NCBI GenBank assembly: GCA_947184155.2
Contig: CAMXCT020000257.1
Span: forward strand, 124,001-188,000
DNA length: 64,000 bases
Source: Cladocopium goreaui
Lineage: Eukaryota; Sar; Dinophyceae; Suessiales; Symbiodiniaceae
Reading direction: 5' to 3'
Shown here piece after piece: positions 12,430 to 25,080 of this stretch (positions are counted from its first letter, which is position 1; each line of letters opens with the position of its first letter). The translations under genes and the position numbers were made by a program. A model generated the notes under the pieces. It was not told the origin of the DNA, did not search any database, and saw only the letters and a list, made by a program, of their open reading frames with translations.

Positions 12430-13710
12430 AGAATCAGATGAATATCAGATGAATATCAGATGAATATCAGATGAATCAGGAGGTAGGAAAGGTAGGAATG
12501 TGCCCTAGAGTGCTGCGGTTCGCATCTGGAGGATCACAATGCTGCACTTGGTGTCTCAAGCATGCTCTTTTTGTCAAATGCACTATGAAGGCTCTCAAAA
12601 AGGTCTGGAAATTCATGCAGTTTCTCTTAACAAACACTGAAATTTGTGAGCTTAGCTGCACAGCATGCTTTTCCAAAAGTACCTCAAGTTGATGACATGT
12701 TTGCTATTGTTTGCTTGGCCCTCTCACTACGACCATCTTGTTTACATGTGTTCACAGACAGCAGCCTTGTTGAAGACTGTGTCAAGGATCCTGTGCCTTG
12801 AAGGCTTATTCTTGCAGGCTTGATATCCTCTTTTGTCGTACATGTTTCAGAGTGTATTGCGATGAGGATTATCAATTGTTGAGGTCAGTCATGGGGTTGG
12901 GCGCTTGCAAGGTTACACCTGGTGTGGCAGTGGCAGCAGTGCTTTTCCTCACAAATGCCCGGATAATCCCGGATAATCCCGGATAATAGTTCTGCCTTTT
13001 CTATGCTTGTGACAGTGTGACAAATATTCCCTTTATACCTCGCGTCCGGCGTATACTTCGTGTGATTTTGAAAATTATCGAGTGAAACAACGACAGACTG
13101 TGACAGACTGTGACAATGAGTCGAGGCGCCAATCACCACAATGAGGCGGTGCGCCGCTGACCTCGGACAAACTCGACGCTAATTTCTTCCCACAAAGGAA
13201 AAAGAAAAGATTGTGAAAGATTGTGAAAAACAAGTGAAAAACAAGTGAAAGATTGTGAAAGATTGTGAAAGCAGAAAAAGATAGAGAAAAGGGCATAAGA
13301 AGTGCTGGAAGTGCACTCGAATTGTCTGTACGAGGACTAATCCAGAAGTCGATCCACAATGCGGTGCATCTATGCATCTGCCTGTGCATCCTTACTTCCA
13401 TGTGCGTGTGGATGTATATGCTGAACATGTTGCGCATGCCATTTACAAATACACGTACGGACTTATGATATATGTATATAATATAATATAATATAATATA
13501 ATATAGTATAATATAATATAATATAATATGAATACTGTATATCAATATTCAGATGCACATACCCTTTTATTCGTATGTATGTACATACATATGTATGTTA
13601 TAAGGTTAATATATATATATATATGATTGTGTACATACTGTACATACCTATTCGTATATATATATATACACAATTATGGTTTTATACCCATGTGAATTCT
13701 TATGAAGCCC
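12430..13710. other. Mostly non-coding, several short tandem repeats
   Basis: Contains GAATATCAGAT repeats (12,437-12,478), a triple CCGGATAATC (12,958-12,985), GATTGTGAAA repeats (13,208-13,270), an ATAAT microsatellite (13,478-13,530) and TATA tracts (13,608-13,670). I see no supported exon; it probably represents one or more introns of the minus-strand gene. Confidence 0.45.
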
Positions 13711-14039
13711 CCAGTAGCAACATCCTTGTCCAAGAAGATTCAGGATCCATGATTCCAAGGACACGACTGCGCAGCCAGAGAATCAATAGACTGGCAAATC
13801 ACTTCCATGGGCTCCTGATGAATATGATTTTACTTTGGGTCTGCCCAGTCAAGATCAAACCAAGCACAGGGGAATTCACATCCAGATCAGACAGCAGAAC
13901 CGGATGCTGATATGCAGCTGATATGTGCAGTCCTTGTAACCACACATCATGACGAGGTGCTGCAAATTGTCTGCTAATCGCTTCTCCTGAGAATACGGAA
14001 GTGAAATGAAGAAAAAAATGAAAAGTTAGCTGTTAGCTG

Positions 14040-17000
14040 CAAGAAAACCACACCTCTTCGGTTCCTCTAGGGATCTTCTCTTCCCAGGTGTCATCCACCA
14101 CCTGGAAAGGAGGATTTCGAATTGCCATCTTTTCTGACTCTGCTATCTGTGTTGCAACGTGTTTCCCAAACTTCGCCTGGTGTACTCCTACTCTTCTGTG
14201 AACCTTCAGGCACAGCACTGTAGCACAGGGTGTGGGCGCCTTTTTCATCAGAAAGTTTGCTTGGAGAGAACGCACTGCACAAACCTGCCATCTGCTTCGG
14301 ACTGCCCGCTCATGACTAAATCTGAAATTGCTTACAGCGCTGCTGAAGGGCCGTCAAGAGGAACGCTCCAAGCCATCCAACGAAGAGCCCATAGATAGCA
14401 GCGAATATTGGGCCTTGCAGCAAGGCAAAGAACTCCATCTTGTAGTTTGTTTGACCGTTTAACCCACACCGTAGTAGAAGTCAGATTCAAGTGGTTCTAG
14501 TCTGTGTTGAAAACTAACAGTGTTCCACAAATTCCACAAACACAATGCCACACAAGGTGAGACAGTGACAGCAACATCGCAGCAACAAGAGGAAAAAGAG
14601 CAAGAACTAGTGGAAGAACACCGTCAACAAATGTCAAAAGATGTCAACAGGATGCATGAGAAATCATGAGAATAAGTTGTGTGACCAAGTGGCAGACTAG
14701 GTCAATCCACAGAGGAAGAGGGATGACAATGAAGTCAAAGATCAGGAAGAGCAAGTTCCATCGCATGAGAATGAATTCATTCCTTACAGTATGCGCTACC
14801 AGGAAATCGGCAAACACCTACGTGAGTTTGCTTCTGAAAGTTTCAGGATCTGCAAATCAGCATATGAGTTCCGGTCTGACTGTCTAGTGCAGCTGTGTAG
14901 CTCTTTCACCACTTGCTGCTTTTCATCGACTGCATACTGGCCTTCAATGAGCAGATTGAATTTGGATAAAAATCCAGCCTAAGTGTCTACTCCTGCATAG
15001 GCTGTATAGGCTGCACAGCTTTAGCCAAGATAAGCAAATACATGAACGACATGGTTGAGGTACAAGTGCAATCACTGATACTGTATCCCGACATGTAAAA
15101 CTGTAGAACATTGTAGAAACTAGAAACTGAGCTCATAGAACTTGGTGACCAAATGTGATCAGGGTGGCCACGGTGACTGACAAGTAAAGTCGAGCGAAAA
15201 CCTCCGGCTTCGGAAAACTCAAGCGCCTCTGGGTGCAGTAGTGAAAATTCGTTGCCACCAGGACCTTGGACAGGACAGTGACAGCGATTCACATGATGCG
15301 ATATACATGTTGTATGTTGTGATATGTGATAATATGTGATAGTATGTGATAGTATATATATTCATATGTGATAGTATGATAGATTGAATATACATGGCAT
15401 GCATGTCACACATGTTTGTCACATGTTAAACTTGTCACAGTCTCAACAAATTGCAACAGTTGCCTGATGGAAAGGATGCGCCTGTGACCCTGCAGTTAGA
15501 GCATTCAAAGTATCCAATCTAGGTGTGCTTGATTTTTTGCTTGAAGCAATCGGATTGATAAAAGAAAGTGTTCGCCGACTCTCTGTCATCCTCTTGCTGG
15601 ACATCTTAAGCCCCAAACATACCTTCATTTCATGAGGTATCTCAGTCAAAACTTGGCGGCCAAGTGCTGCCCAGCTACGGTTGCTTCTGCGCTGTTGGCT
15701 GAGCTGACATGGACGCAACGGAGGAGACGGAGATTAAAGATGGAAATTCACTGAAACTGAAACACTTGAACACTTGGAACAGCTGCCCACAAAGCTTTCT
15801 GCTGAAATGTGTCCAGTTACACGCACATTCAGTTGGCTTTCGCACTCCGACTTGGTTCAAACTGGTTCAAACTGCACTTCACTTACTTGGATTGAATATG
15901 ATTGAATACTAGACGAAGGCTTGTGCAGGCTCATGGGGCAAGAGTCTTCACTGAGTTTGCACTGTACATACTGAACATTGTAGTCTCAGTAGCACACTTC
16001 CATAAACTCCGTAGGTGACCGGAGGTGCCTTTGGATTCACCTGTGAAATACCAAAAGTAAATAAAAGTGAGAAATTCTCGACCTTCATTGCCCTCATTGC
16101 TATCCTTTTGACTGGCTGCGAAGGTCCTTCGTATCAGTCTTAGGCTGTAGAGTCTGAGCATTAACATGAGAATCAAAGGGCTGGCTAATGGCCAGGAGCA
16201 GCTTGCAGCAGTTGATCCCATTCTGCATAACATGCAGCAACTTGCCGTTCATCTAAAATATTAAGCGTCAAAATCATTGCAACCGACACTTCTTCAGAAA
16301 GTCTCGACATGTCTGGACATTCAAATATCAACGAAATGAAAAATACCTGGCCACGCAGGTGGAGCAGCATCTTTGTTTAGTCTTGGCTGTGCCAAAACAA
16401 ATTGCATTATCACAGCTGCAAATGGCGCCTGGTTTGCAATGCCGGCCACCGGCGAATTTGCCAGTGGCACAGTGGCATAGGCACAGAGCATACAGTAAAG
16501 AGAACGCGTTCAAAGGCGTGATAAATTGGTTGAATTAGCTTGCTGGTTTATTGAGAAGAAACTCAACTTAGAAGAGTCAGCAGAATGACATCTTCTGTCT
16601 CGCAACCTTGGCACAACAAATTACGCTTTTACTGGCTACGCTTGCGCCCACCACAAGTCCGCTCACATCCCAAGCTCACGCAGCCCAAACTGGCTACCTG
16701 ATGTCACGGCGCCAACCCAGACAGCAATTTCGCCAAACATCTAAAGGAGAGGTTTCCAGCGTGGCGCAGGTTCCATCGGTGCAGTTTGCTTTGATTTGCT
16801 GCAACCAAACATGCCAAAACTGGTCCTTCAATTGGGAACATCTTTGACATGGATGGGAAACTTGTGAAAGTCTCTGAGATTCTAGGGCATGAACGTCACA
16901 GGGGCTGAGTGGGCCTGAGCTGAGAGTGACAACCTAGAGTGAAGCATAGCGGAACTCATGGCTCATGGCGTTTCAAGTTTCAAACTGGGTAGGTTTGGCA

Positions 17001-17260
17001 TGGCCATCATCTGCACGTTTAGAATATGCGTTCTCCCCTGTACTTACATTTTGGTTCAAATGTGGTCCACTGGCTGGATATTAATTTCGCCCAGCAGCAA
17101 GGTGGACTGCGTGTTGATGGTTCCATAGCCGGGGGCCACTGGCTCAGTCTCGGCAACACATGTTGTTTTTGCCTTTCTTGAAAGGAGCAATCCGATAATC
17201 CATAGCAATCCCGAGCAACATCTGCAGCAGTTCCCAGTTTGACATCTAGTTGACGACAAT
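14040..17260 (-). CDS. Exons of a multi-pass membrane protein, middle part (unidentified)
   Basis: Nine minus-strand islands read as coding. In gene order: about 17,090-17,235 (KAKTTCVAETEPVAPGYGTI), 16,345-16,490 (ATVPLANSPVAGIANQAPFA), 16,045-16,225 (PLASPLILMLMLRLYSLRLI), 15,475-15,705 (GRQVLTEIPHEMKVCLGLKM), 15,140-15,290 (EVFARLYLSVTVATLITFGH), 14,880-14,980 (FNLLIEGQYAVDEKQQVVKE), 14,650-14,790 (NLLFLIFDFIVIPLPLWIDL), 14,345-14,440 (GPIFAAIYGLFVGWLGAFLL), 14,050-14,200 (KFGKHVATQIAESEKMAIRN). At least four contain clear transmembrane helices. Intron spacing of 100-300 bases suits dinoflagellate genes. Likely the same gene as the exons on either side. No family recognised. Confidence 0.5.
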
Positions 17261-17299
17261 CAGAGAAAGCATTTCTCAAGGCTCCCGGCTACCAGGAAA

Positions 17300-17765
17300 G
17301 GGTCTGGAGCCCCTGGGACAGAGCGGGCAGCTCCACATTTTCGGCAGAAGCTAGAGTCAGGCCTGACGAAACAAGCCATCTGTTGCCCAAGGGTTATCAG
17401 GGTGGCAGGCAAACGCGTGTCTCCAAGTGAAATTCACATAAAACTCAAAACTACCTTTGGTGTTGGAAAACCTGTAAGCAAAATTCATTAGAAGGTAGTT
17501 TTGAAAAAATGATAGACATAGTGATTCTCCATGCTCACGCTTTTGGTTGATCGGTACAGTACATGGCCTGCAACTGCATAAGTTGAATTGCATTGCTCTT
17601 TTTGAAACTGGACAGTCTACTTTTCTCGTATGCTGCCATGTGGCATGAGAACATTGCCGCAGTTGGCGCAAGCTGTTGCTTCTGCACGAGTGGTCCGCAT
17701 AGTGCTTGCGGCAGCACCACTGGTAGCGGCTGCGCTGGCCGAGACATCCTTAGCTGAAAGAGGGC
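17300..17765 (-). CDS. Exons encoding two CxxC zinc ribbons
   Basis: Around 17,640-17,750 the minus strand encodes STMRTTRAEATACANCGNVL, and at about 17,300-17,350 DSSFCRKCGAARSVPGAPDP. Each is a CxxC knuckle of the short zinc-ribbon type; the FCRKCG form is very common in dinoflagellate proteins of several classes. A third island at 17,370-17,470 reads SFEFYVNFTWRHAFACHPDN. The exons sit just upstream of the transmembrane exons on the same strand, so a cytosolic zinc-binding domain ahead of a membrane domain is plausible. Confidence 0.45.
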
Positions 17766-17819
17766 AAAAGGCAAACTGTAGATAGACAACATGATCCATG
17801 TAACATGTAATTCAATATT

Positions 17820-18132
17820 ATGTATGTACAATTGAACATACTGTACAAAAATACATATGCATTATGTATATATATATATATATTTATTAGAATGTATGTA
17901 TGTATGTATGTATATATATATATATTAGAATGTATGTATGTATGTATGTATGTATGTATGTATGTATGTATGTATGTATGTATGTATGTATGTATGTATG
18001 TATGTATGTAGTAATGTATGTATGTATGTATGTATGTATGTATGTATGTATGTATGTATGTATGTATGTATGTATGTATGTATGTATGTATGTATGTATG
18101 TATGTATGTATGTATGTGTATGTATGTGTGTC
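17820..18132. repeat. (ATGT)n microsatellite
   Basis: About 240 bases of nearly pure ATGT with one interruption (TAGTAATG at about 18,008), preceded by a TATA tract. Long apparent ORFs in both directions (MYVCMYVC, THTYIHTY) are artefacts of the repeat. Confidence 0.95.
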
Positions 18133-18299
18133 CCTATTTAATTGTGCAAGCAAGAAGGACAGGTATATTGAAGCCTTCTGACATCTCGGCACTTCCAAAG
18201 AGTGCTCAAGATGACTGGGAGCTAAATCAATCGGTGCGGGGAACCAACACTGTTGACAGGGCTTCCAGATTGTCAATTTTAATCGAGGGGGTTTTGGCC

Positions 18300-18385
18300 G
18301 AAGGGGTTGCAAAGAGAAAGAGAAAGAAAGAGAAAGAGAGGGAGCAAGGGAGAAAGAGAGAAAGAGAGAGAGAGAGAGAGAGCAA
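18300..18385. repeat. AG-rich purine tract
   Basis: GAGAAAGAGAAAGAAAGAG and (AG)n run for about 80 bases. This is a simple repeat without coding meaning. Confidence 0.85.
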
Positions 18386-18589
18386 AGACAAGCCAGTTTT
18401 GTTGATTCCGGGAAAGCTGCTACGAGTACTTGCGGACACTTGCTACAATTGAAAGGCCGCACCTGTTTGGTTTCTTGGAAATGATTGCATGCTCCACGGA
18501 AGCGAAATCTCCCTGACAATTGGTACCTCCCAATATCTTCCCTGTTCAAAAAAGTAAAGCCTTCATTCAAAGGGCATGAGCCAACATCT

Positions 18590-19395
18590 GCAACATTTTT
18601 TTTGCCAGCAACTGCAGATTCGCATCAAATCCAGCAGATTCATTATTCAATCCATGCTTCGCCTGTACCCCAAGCCGTTCTGCAGGGACAGGCTTGGGCA
18701 GCGCGGAAGGTGCTTGGCCTTTTGAGCAAGATCCGAACAAATAACCCACAGATGTGCTGATCCAAAGAACACCTTTGTGTGTGTACTTCTCCGCTACTGA
18801 GGCCTGGAGTGCAGCACACAAAACCTCGTGCACGCCCAGTGACGCAGCAGCTGTACCAGTGCCCATTGTGCCCACGATCGCAGTGCCATAGGTGGTGACT
18901 GGTGCAGGGGCCACCTATCAAGAAACATGTTCCATCATTTTCCCCCAACTTCAGGAGCTCATGTCCCTTCGAGTAGTACAGTCCTGTCACAGCCTGTGAC
19001 CCCTGCCTGAGTCTGAGCAAACATGCCAGGCTTTAGGTTCACTGTGGTCACCTTAGCGGAAGACAGCGCTACATCATGCTACAAGCGCTATCTCTCTCTA
19101 CCCGATGATGCAGTCTGATTCTGAGACCCAAACCACAGGAGCTTCGTGGGACACAGACTGCTCAGTAATCACAGCAGAGACCTCCACCTCCATCAAAAAT
19201 GGAGGGACTGGCACGGACTACTAGCTGCCTAGCTCATTTGAAAAGGATTGAAATGGGCATCGATGGCATCCTAGATCTGAGACATTTTGGCTTGTACTTC
19301 TGCAGGACTCAGAGGGGTATCTTGATCAGCTGCAGCGATCTTTACGACGAGTGTCATAGTGCGCATGTGGTTGCAATCTAGTCGTGTACCTTAAA
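18590..19395 (-). CDS. Further minus-strand exons (unidentified)
   Basis: At about 18,745-18,915 the minus strand encodes APAPVTTYGTAIVGTMGTGT and VHEVLCAALQASVAEKYTHK. At 18,572-18,650 it reads SAGFDANLQLLAKKMLQMLA, and at 19,270-19,385 MRTMTLVVKIAAADQDTPLS. These look like soluble, Ala/Thr-rich exons between the alveolin-like exons and the zinc ribbons. No function is recognised; edges are approximate. Confidence 0.4.
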
Positions 19396-20029
19396 CAGAA
19401 TGAACAGAAAGATATAGAAAGATCCAGTATCAAAACATGTTGAAAATTGTTGAAATATGCTGAAGATATCGGGAAAAAGGTATCTGGAACGACAGATCTG
19501 GATCCCACCAAATCCCTGCCTCATTGGTTGGAAGGCTCACACGCCGGACAGAAGCCACAGGAGCATCATAGATACCTGACCGCAAAAAACCCTCCGGTGG
19601 CGCTCTTCCTTTCAAATCCTTTCAATGCCTCATCCTTCTTCACCCTTCTTCAATGCTCTAAAAATCTTTAAAGATTTTGTCTAATGAAAAGGATCCAAGG
19701 ATTTGCCAATCCTTTGCCTCCTTGCTGCGCTTCGGCGATCCCGCTGACGACTTCCTTTCAAAGTCGCCCAGCTGAATCAACAGGCAATCATGATGTCATA
19801 CACACATTGAACATTGAATGCATTGCACACTTCCAGACATTCCTCTCAATTTTCTTCCTACCTAAAATGTTGCCACTCGAGCGTGTCTCTTGTGACATGT
19901 CATGGGTCGTCGCAGGTTGTTCGAGATCTAAGAGTCTGCTAATTTCCAGTCCTCCTTTCTTGCAGACCGTTGGTACTGCCAGCCTCTGGCAGGAAAAAAA
20001 TAGCACGTGGAGAATTTAGAGACATGGTC

Positions 20030-23000
20030 ACCTCCGCTTTCCAATCACACTGTTCAACTCTTGTGCTGGTGTCCGCCCTTCATCAACAGCGGCAACCTCG
20101 CTCTTCTCAAAAATCTCAGTCTTAGCTTTGTATGTTGTTTCTTGGCCTCCTGATGTCGTGTTTCGAGGGAGCCGTCCAAGTTCCAGCAGGCCTGTCTGGA
20201 TGATGCGTTGCTGCATCGCTCCAGAGGCTTTCTGCCGAATGACTTCATGCTGCACTACCTGCGGAATAGACAAACTGCTGCGATCATAGACATAGGTAGA
20301 CATAGGTGGACTGCCTAGGCATGACCGAATGGAAGCTGCAGAACAAGCTGGAGGCTGCTTCAAGATTCAAGCGTACACTCTACAAGCATTAGACAGTCAG
20401 AAAGGTGTAGCACTTTCTGATCACGAATAGCTTCTGTAGTCTAAACCATATGAAGCTGTATTTCAATCTGTGTCTTACAGAAAGCGACCTGGGGAACCTC
20501 CACTGCAGTTTCCCGCACAAGGTTCACTGGTACGGGTACAACCTGTGTGCCATGAGCCAGCAGTGCTTCAAAGGGGTATTGACATCGCTGTGGATGCTGT
20601 TGGATCGCTTGCTCGAAAAGAGTCAATTTGATTGAAAGGCATTGAGTGGGAAGTTTAGTTTCTCAAAGCTTAGTTTCTCGGCCAATTGGGACAACAAGAA
20701 TGAGCCACAAGATGATGTGTTGGGCCAGGAATGCTTGTAACGTCTTGGGCAGGGACTATACATGTCGCTTTCCAGGGTTCAGAGGGAGCGCCCAAGCTTG
20801 AAGGCGTTGGATATCCATCTTTGAAGACCCTAGATTCACACATATTCACACTGTCCAAATATCTCTGAAGAGCACCTTCTCCACAACTTTGGTTTCCACA
20901 ATCCTGCCAAGCTCAAGAACACCAAAGGGGGATGTGAGAAGGAAAATCAAAAGTGACAAATGGTTCTTTGAAATCCCTCTGGAAGTCTCAAAACATGGCA
21001 GCATCACTTGGGCACATGCTTTTGCACAACCTGCTTCTGGTAATGCGGTACCTGCATTTCATGCTTGGTTTCAACAATCCACATGTCAAATTGTTTATTT
21101 CAAGCATGTGCGAGTTGATTTCACAATATGTTCGATCGCTTCCCAATGCTTCGTGCAAGCATTCGAAGCCGGAACATCTGACACATGGCTCTGCCTCCTT
21201 GATCACTTCAGCCACTTGAACTTGGGGGACATGTTTGAGACATTCCTCGTAGAAGACCTGCCATCGACTCGACGTGCTTTAGATATTTATATATTATATT
21301 ACTGTATTATGTGTATATATATATAGATCGTGCTCTATCCGAGCATATTCATCATACTCTCTCATATCCAAATATGGTCATGGCAGGCATCTTTGCTTTT
21401 CCTTCTCCATTGAGTCCATTCATGGTCATGTCAGTCATGTCCATTCATGTTTCCCCCTGGTTTGTGCCTGTGGTACTTCGACAATCTTCTCTTCTGCCTG
21501 CACGATGATCTTAGGCACCTGACCAATCCATCGCATTGCAGCGCATTTTAATAATTAAGCTTCCTTCATCTTCCTTCAATGTTCAATAATGTTCAAGAAT
21601 ATATCCAAGAAACTTGAAGAAACTCGCTCATATTTAAGGCATATTCAACTTGCACGCGCCCGTGAGACCTCCTTGTCCACCATTTCCACCTGTGGCTTTG
21701 GTACCTTAAACAGCATCGCATCAAATTTTCGCGTGAGTCTCGTCACAAAGGGCAAGCTCCACGAGTGCACTCATCTTCGGGCTTTGATTTGAAAAAGCAG
21801 TGAAAAGTAGATTCTTCGCTGTTTGGGAGGGTGTTTTGTGTCTGCAAGTTGACAGCCTCCTAAACGCCGCCAAATACTCAGCTCTACTTGTTTCTACCAA
21901 AGTTTGACTTTGCGAATGCCCGGAAGAAAGGGAAGTGAGACTTGCCTTCCTGTGGACACAAGTACAATTGCAAGACATCAAGGCAACTAATTGTATTGCC
22001 TTTGCGGCTGAGACCTGTAGACACTTCTGAGGGTGTTCAAATGCGCTCAACAAATTCGACTAAGGATGGCGCTTGCACCATCAATTCGGCCACATGGACT
22101 TGCGGCACTTCCACCGGTCGCTCCTTGCAACATGCCGTGGCAGGGCCAAGACTTGTACTCCAGGGACTCACAAGTCCGAGTCGGCCGAGTCACTCATGAA
22201 TGGAACAACAAAAAAATATTCAACGGTTTCAAATGGATTTCAAATGGATTTCAAATGGATTTCAAGAATCTTACAGGATGTTTAAATATATCATAATAGT
22301 TCATAATATATCTCAGAAAATAAAATCAAGTTGTAAAGATTTGTAAAGTATTTTAAAGGGTTATAGATGGTTATAGTTATTGTCCTACTGTCAGTGCCGG
22401 AATTATAGAACGGAAGTTGAGGAGTACGAAGGTACGGTTATTTACCGTACCCTGTTGTTCTATAATTCTGTTTTCCTCGGAAGGTATGAAAAAAAAACGT
22501 ATCTGAATTTACTCCTAACTTTTTTCGTCGTTCTATAATTCTTGTCGGAGCGTTGTTGTTCTATAATTCTGTTTTCCCCCATTTTTCTCACATTTCCCAT
22601 TTTCGTTCTATAATTAATTTTCTCCGTTCTATAATTCATTTTTCCGTCGAACGGAAAAATTGATTATAGAATTATAGAACCTCTTCCGGGGTCCCAGAAA
22701 GAGCTCATTTCCTCATTTTCTCATCGAATCCCCATTAAATCCTCATTAAATCCTCATTTTATCCGCGTTTTATTATCATTTCCTCATCAAGTCCTCATTT
22801 TATCTTCATTTTATCCTCGTTTTCTCATCAAATCCTCATTAAATCCTGATTAAATCCTCATGTTATTTTCATTTTATGTAGTCCTCATTTCCTCATCAAA
22901 TCCTCATTTTATCTTCATTTTATCCTCATTTTATCCTCATTTTATCCTCATTTTATCCTCGTTTCCTCATCAAATCTTCATTTTATCCTCATTTTATCTT

Positions 23001-24545
23001 CATTTCCTCATCAAATCCTCATTAAATCCTCATTAAATCTTCATTTTATAGATTGTATATATACAAATATGCAGTAAATATCATGGAGGCGCCAGAAATT
23101 ATAGAACGGAGCAATTTAATTATAGAACGGGGAAACTTAATTATAGAACGGATCCGAATCCGCGCGGAATCGGGATCCGGAGGAGTACGAAGGTACGGTA
23201 TTTTAGCGTACTTTTGTACTCCTGGCTCCGTTCTATAATTCTGGCACTGACTGTACATTGTCCTCATGAATTCTCCAAAACACATCGCTGCCCTATCCCA
23301 CATGGCTGCCCGATGTGCCCGTCCTGTGTCAGGGTTAGCGGCACCTGGGTGAGCCATGGTGTGGAACTGTGAATTGGCAGCATCCACTGTGGTCGTCAAA
23401 CACACAGGTACCACCAGGGAGGCAACAGGGAGGCAACAGGAAGGCAACAGGAAGGCAACAGGAAGGCAACAGGAAGGCAACACACAGTAACAACATGAGA
23501 CAGCCTGAAACAACTGAAACGGTGTAAGTATGTGTAAGTGTAAACATACTGTAAATATAAAAACATTGCGTGTCTGATGGCTCTCAAAGGAGTTGCTGAG
23601 ACATTTAAATCTGCAGGAGTGCAAGACTCCATCATTGCACCTCACATAGAATCGGTATCTAAGGCCTACCAACCTATACAGTATTGGCCACCTCTAATGC
23701 TCATTGGAACAAGACAATTTACGTTGTCTTTGCATTCAAATCATTCCCTGGCACCAAGCCTCCACAATCCTCTCCTGTGGTTGAAGAACCACCTGGAGTA
23801 GGTCACGGACTTCCAAACCAAAAGTAACCACACTGCACCTTGTCATAACAGAATTGTCAAAACGTGACTCTTTCATCCGCCTTGCATCCTGTTGCCCGCG
23901 CCTTCGGCACTTCTTTCTTCACGAATTGTACATGAGGCCTTGGCACCTGATCAGGAACTCGGCACTGTCACTGAGAAATCTGAGAAGGGCAAGCCAGGCA
24001 ACTCCTGACAGGTTTTATATAGTTCAGGAAGCACCACGCCTGTGTGACAGCCTCCACATGGATCAGCTCTGGCACTTCAATAGGTCTTTCTTCGTATATG
24101 ACCTGCATGCTCCACAAGGTACGTTATCAGTGTTTCAGGATGCGACTCCACTGCACAATTATATAGAAGCAGCAGCCAGTTGTATAAAGACGGCCGAAAA
24201 GGACGGTTGGGCCTGAGGCACTTCCACAATCTTCTCCACGTACCTAGCTGTCAGATCATGTTCTGGACTATATATATAGTTATATATAGTTATATATAAA
24301 TGTCCAGTGTTTCTCGGTGTCATTCATGACGTCATGCTTCGCCCTGTGCAACTCTTCAGCCACAAGAGGAAGAAAATGCTCGCATAGAAGCTTTGCCAGA
24401 CGACACAAAGAGATCGGTTCAAACAGTGTCTGTTGACAAATGAAGCACAGCCAGGTACTATTGATGCATTCTCTTTCTTCTGTGTTTGATCTGCGGCACT
24501 TGATGACTTTTTTTGGCACGCGCTTCTCGATGTACTTGACCTACT
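20030..24545 (-). CDS. Alveolin-like (inner-membrane-complex type) protein, multi-exon, partial
   Basis: Alveolins are articulated cortical proteins under the alveolar sacs of dinoflagellates, ciliates and apicomplexans; their hallmark is repeats rich in E, V, P, K with E-K-[IV]-V-E-V-P-Q and V-P-x-x-x-V. The minus strand shows many such short exons, in gene order: about 24,490 (VKYIEKRVPKKVIK), 24,230 (RYVEKIVEVPQAQ), 24,075 (QVIYEERPIEVPELIHVEAV), 23,900 (DQVPRPHVQFVKKEVPKARA), 22,100 (KERPVEVPQVHVAELMVQAP), 21,690 (KVPKPQVEMVDKEVSRARAS), 21,490 (QVPKIIVQAEEKIVEVPQAQ), 21,190 (HVPQVQVAEVIKEAE), 21,040 (VETKHEMQVPHYQKQVVQKH), 20,900 (RIVETKVVEKVLFRDI), 20,520 (VNLVRETAVEVPQVAFCK), 20,200 (IPQVVQHEVIRQKASG). 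20,690-20,850 adds GYPTPSSLGAPSEPWKATCI. Start and end are not resolved. Confidence 0.65.
22388..23252. mobile_element. Non-autonomous terminal-inverted-repeat element
   Basis: The left end reads CAGTGCCGGAATTATAGAAC and the right end is its near-perfect reverse complement (GTTCTATAATTCTGGCACTG). Inside, ATTATAGAAC or its complement recurs at least ten times on both strands, and a mirrored block GGAGTACGAAGGTACGGT occurs near both ends. No transposase is encoded. It lies between two alveolin-like exons, so in an intron. A clear target duplication was not found. Confidence 0.7.
22705..23045. repeat. TCCTCATTTTATC minisatellite inside the TIR element
   Basis: About 340 bases of variants of TCCTCATTTTATC and TCCTCATTAAA, filling the centre of the inverted-repeat element. 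Confidence 0.85.
23403..23483. repeat. GGAAGGCAACA minisatellite
   Basis: Six copies of an 11-base unit GGAAGGCAACA with one GGGAGG variant at the left. Confidence 0.9.
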
Positions 24546-24549
24546 TTGC

Positions 24550-25070
24550 ATGGTGTAATGTGCTGCACGGAACTGGAAGCTCCTTTCACCGACGATCTTG
24601 ATAAGCATGGCGAGCATTTACTCGTTTGATTTTCCTTTTTAATGCTGAATTTCAAGCCTCTAATTGGGCAGGTCGCTGTTTCAAAACCAGCAGCCCATGA
24701 GGCTTCTCTAGACTTCATGTCGTGAAGGTGAATCTGTTCAGTGTATCTACCATCAACAACAAGAACAAAATCTGTTTACGTCTGGTTTCTTCATGACTAG
24801 GAGCAGCCATACACACCCTTTCAATGAAAGTCTTTTCCCATTCTGCGAGGATTGCCATCGAACGTTAGCGTGGCTTTGCCACGCGACACCCCACATTGTA
24901 GCTGATCGACTCGTCTGTTTACACAACACTGATTTTTACACCATGAACTGGTTTGAACCGCAGGCTATATAAAGCTATCAGGCATCAGCCTTGAGGTTTG
25001 TGAAAGCCTATCAGCCACGGCAAACATCTCAAGCACACGCTCTCTGCTCACACAGCATCTTTCTGGAAGG
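24550..25070. other. Intergenic or 5' region of the alveolin-like gene
   Basis: No exon is supported here. A minus-strand peptide LPERCCVSRERVLEMFAVAD at about 25,010-25,080 could be a further exon but lacks a clear alveolin motif. A TATATA stretch sits at 24,270-24,300, just left of this block. Confidence 0.3.
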
Positions 25071-25080
25071 GTGATACCGA

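Noticed and set aside
17820-18570. Long ORFs of MYVC or THTYIH repeats
   Set aside because: They arise from the ATGT microsatellite and AG-rich tract.
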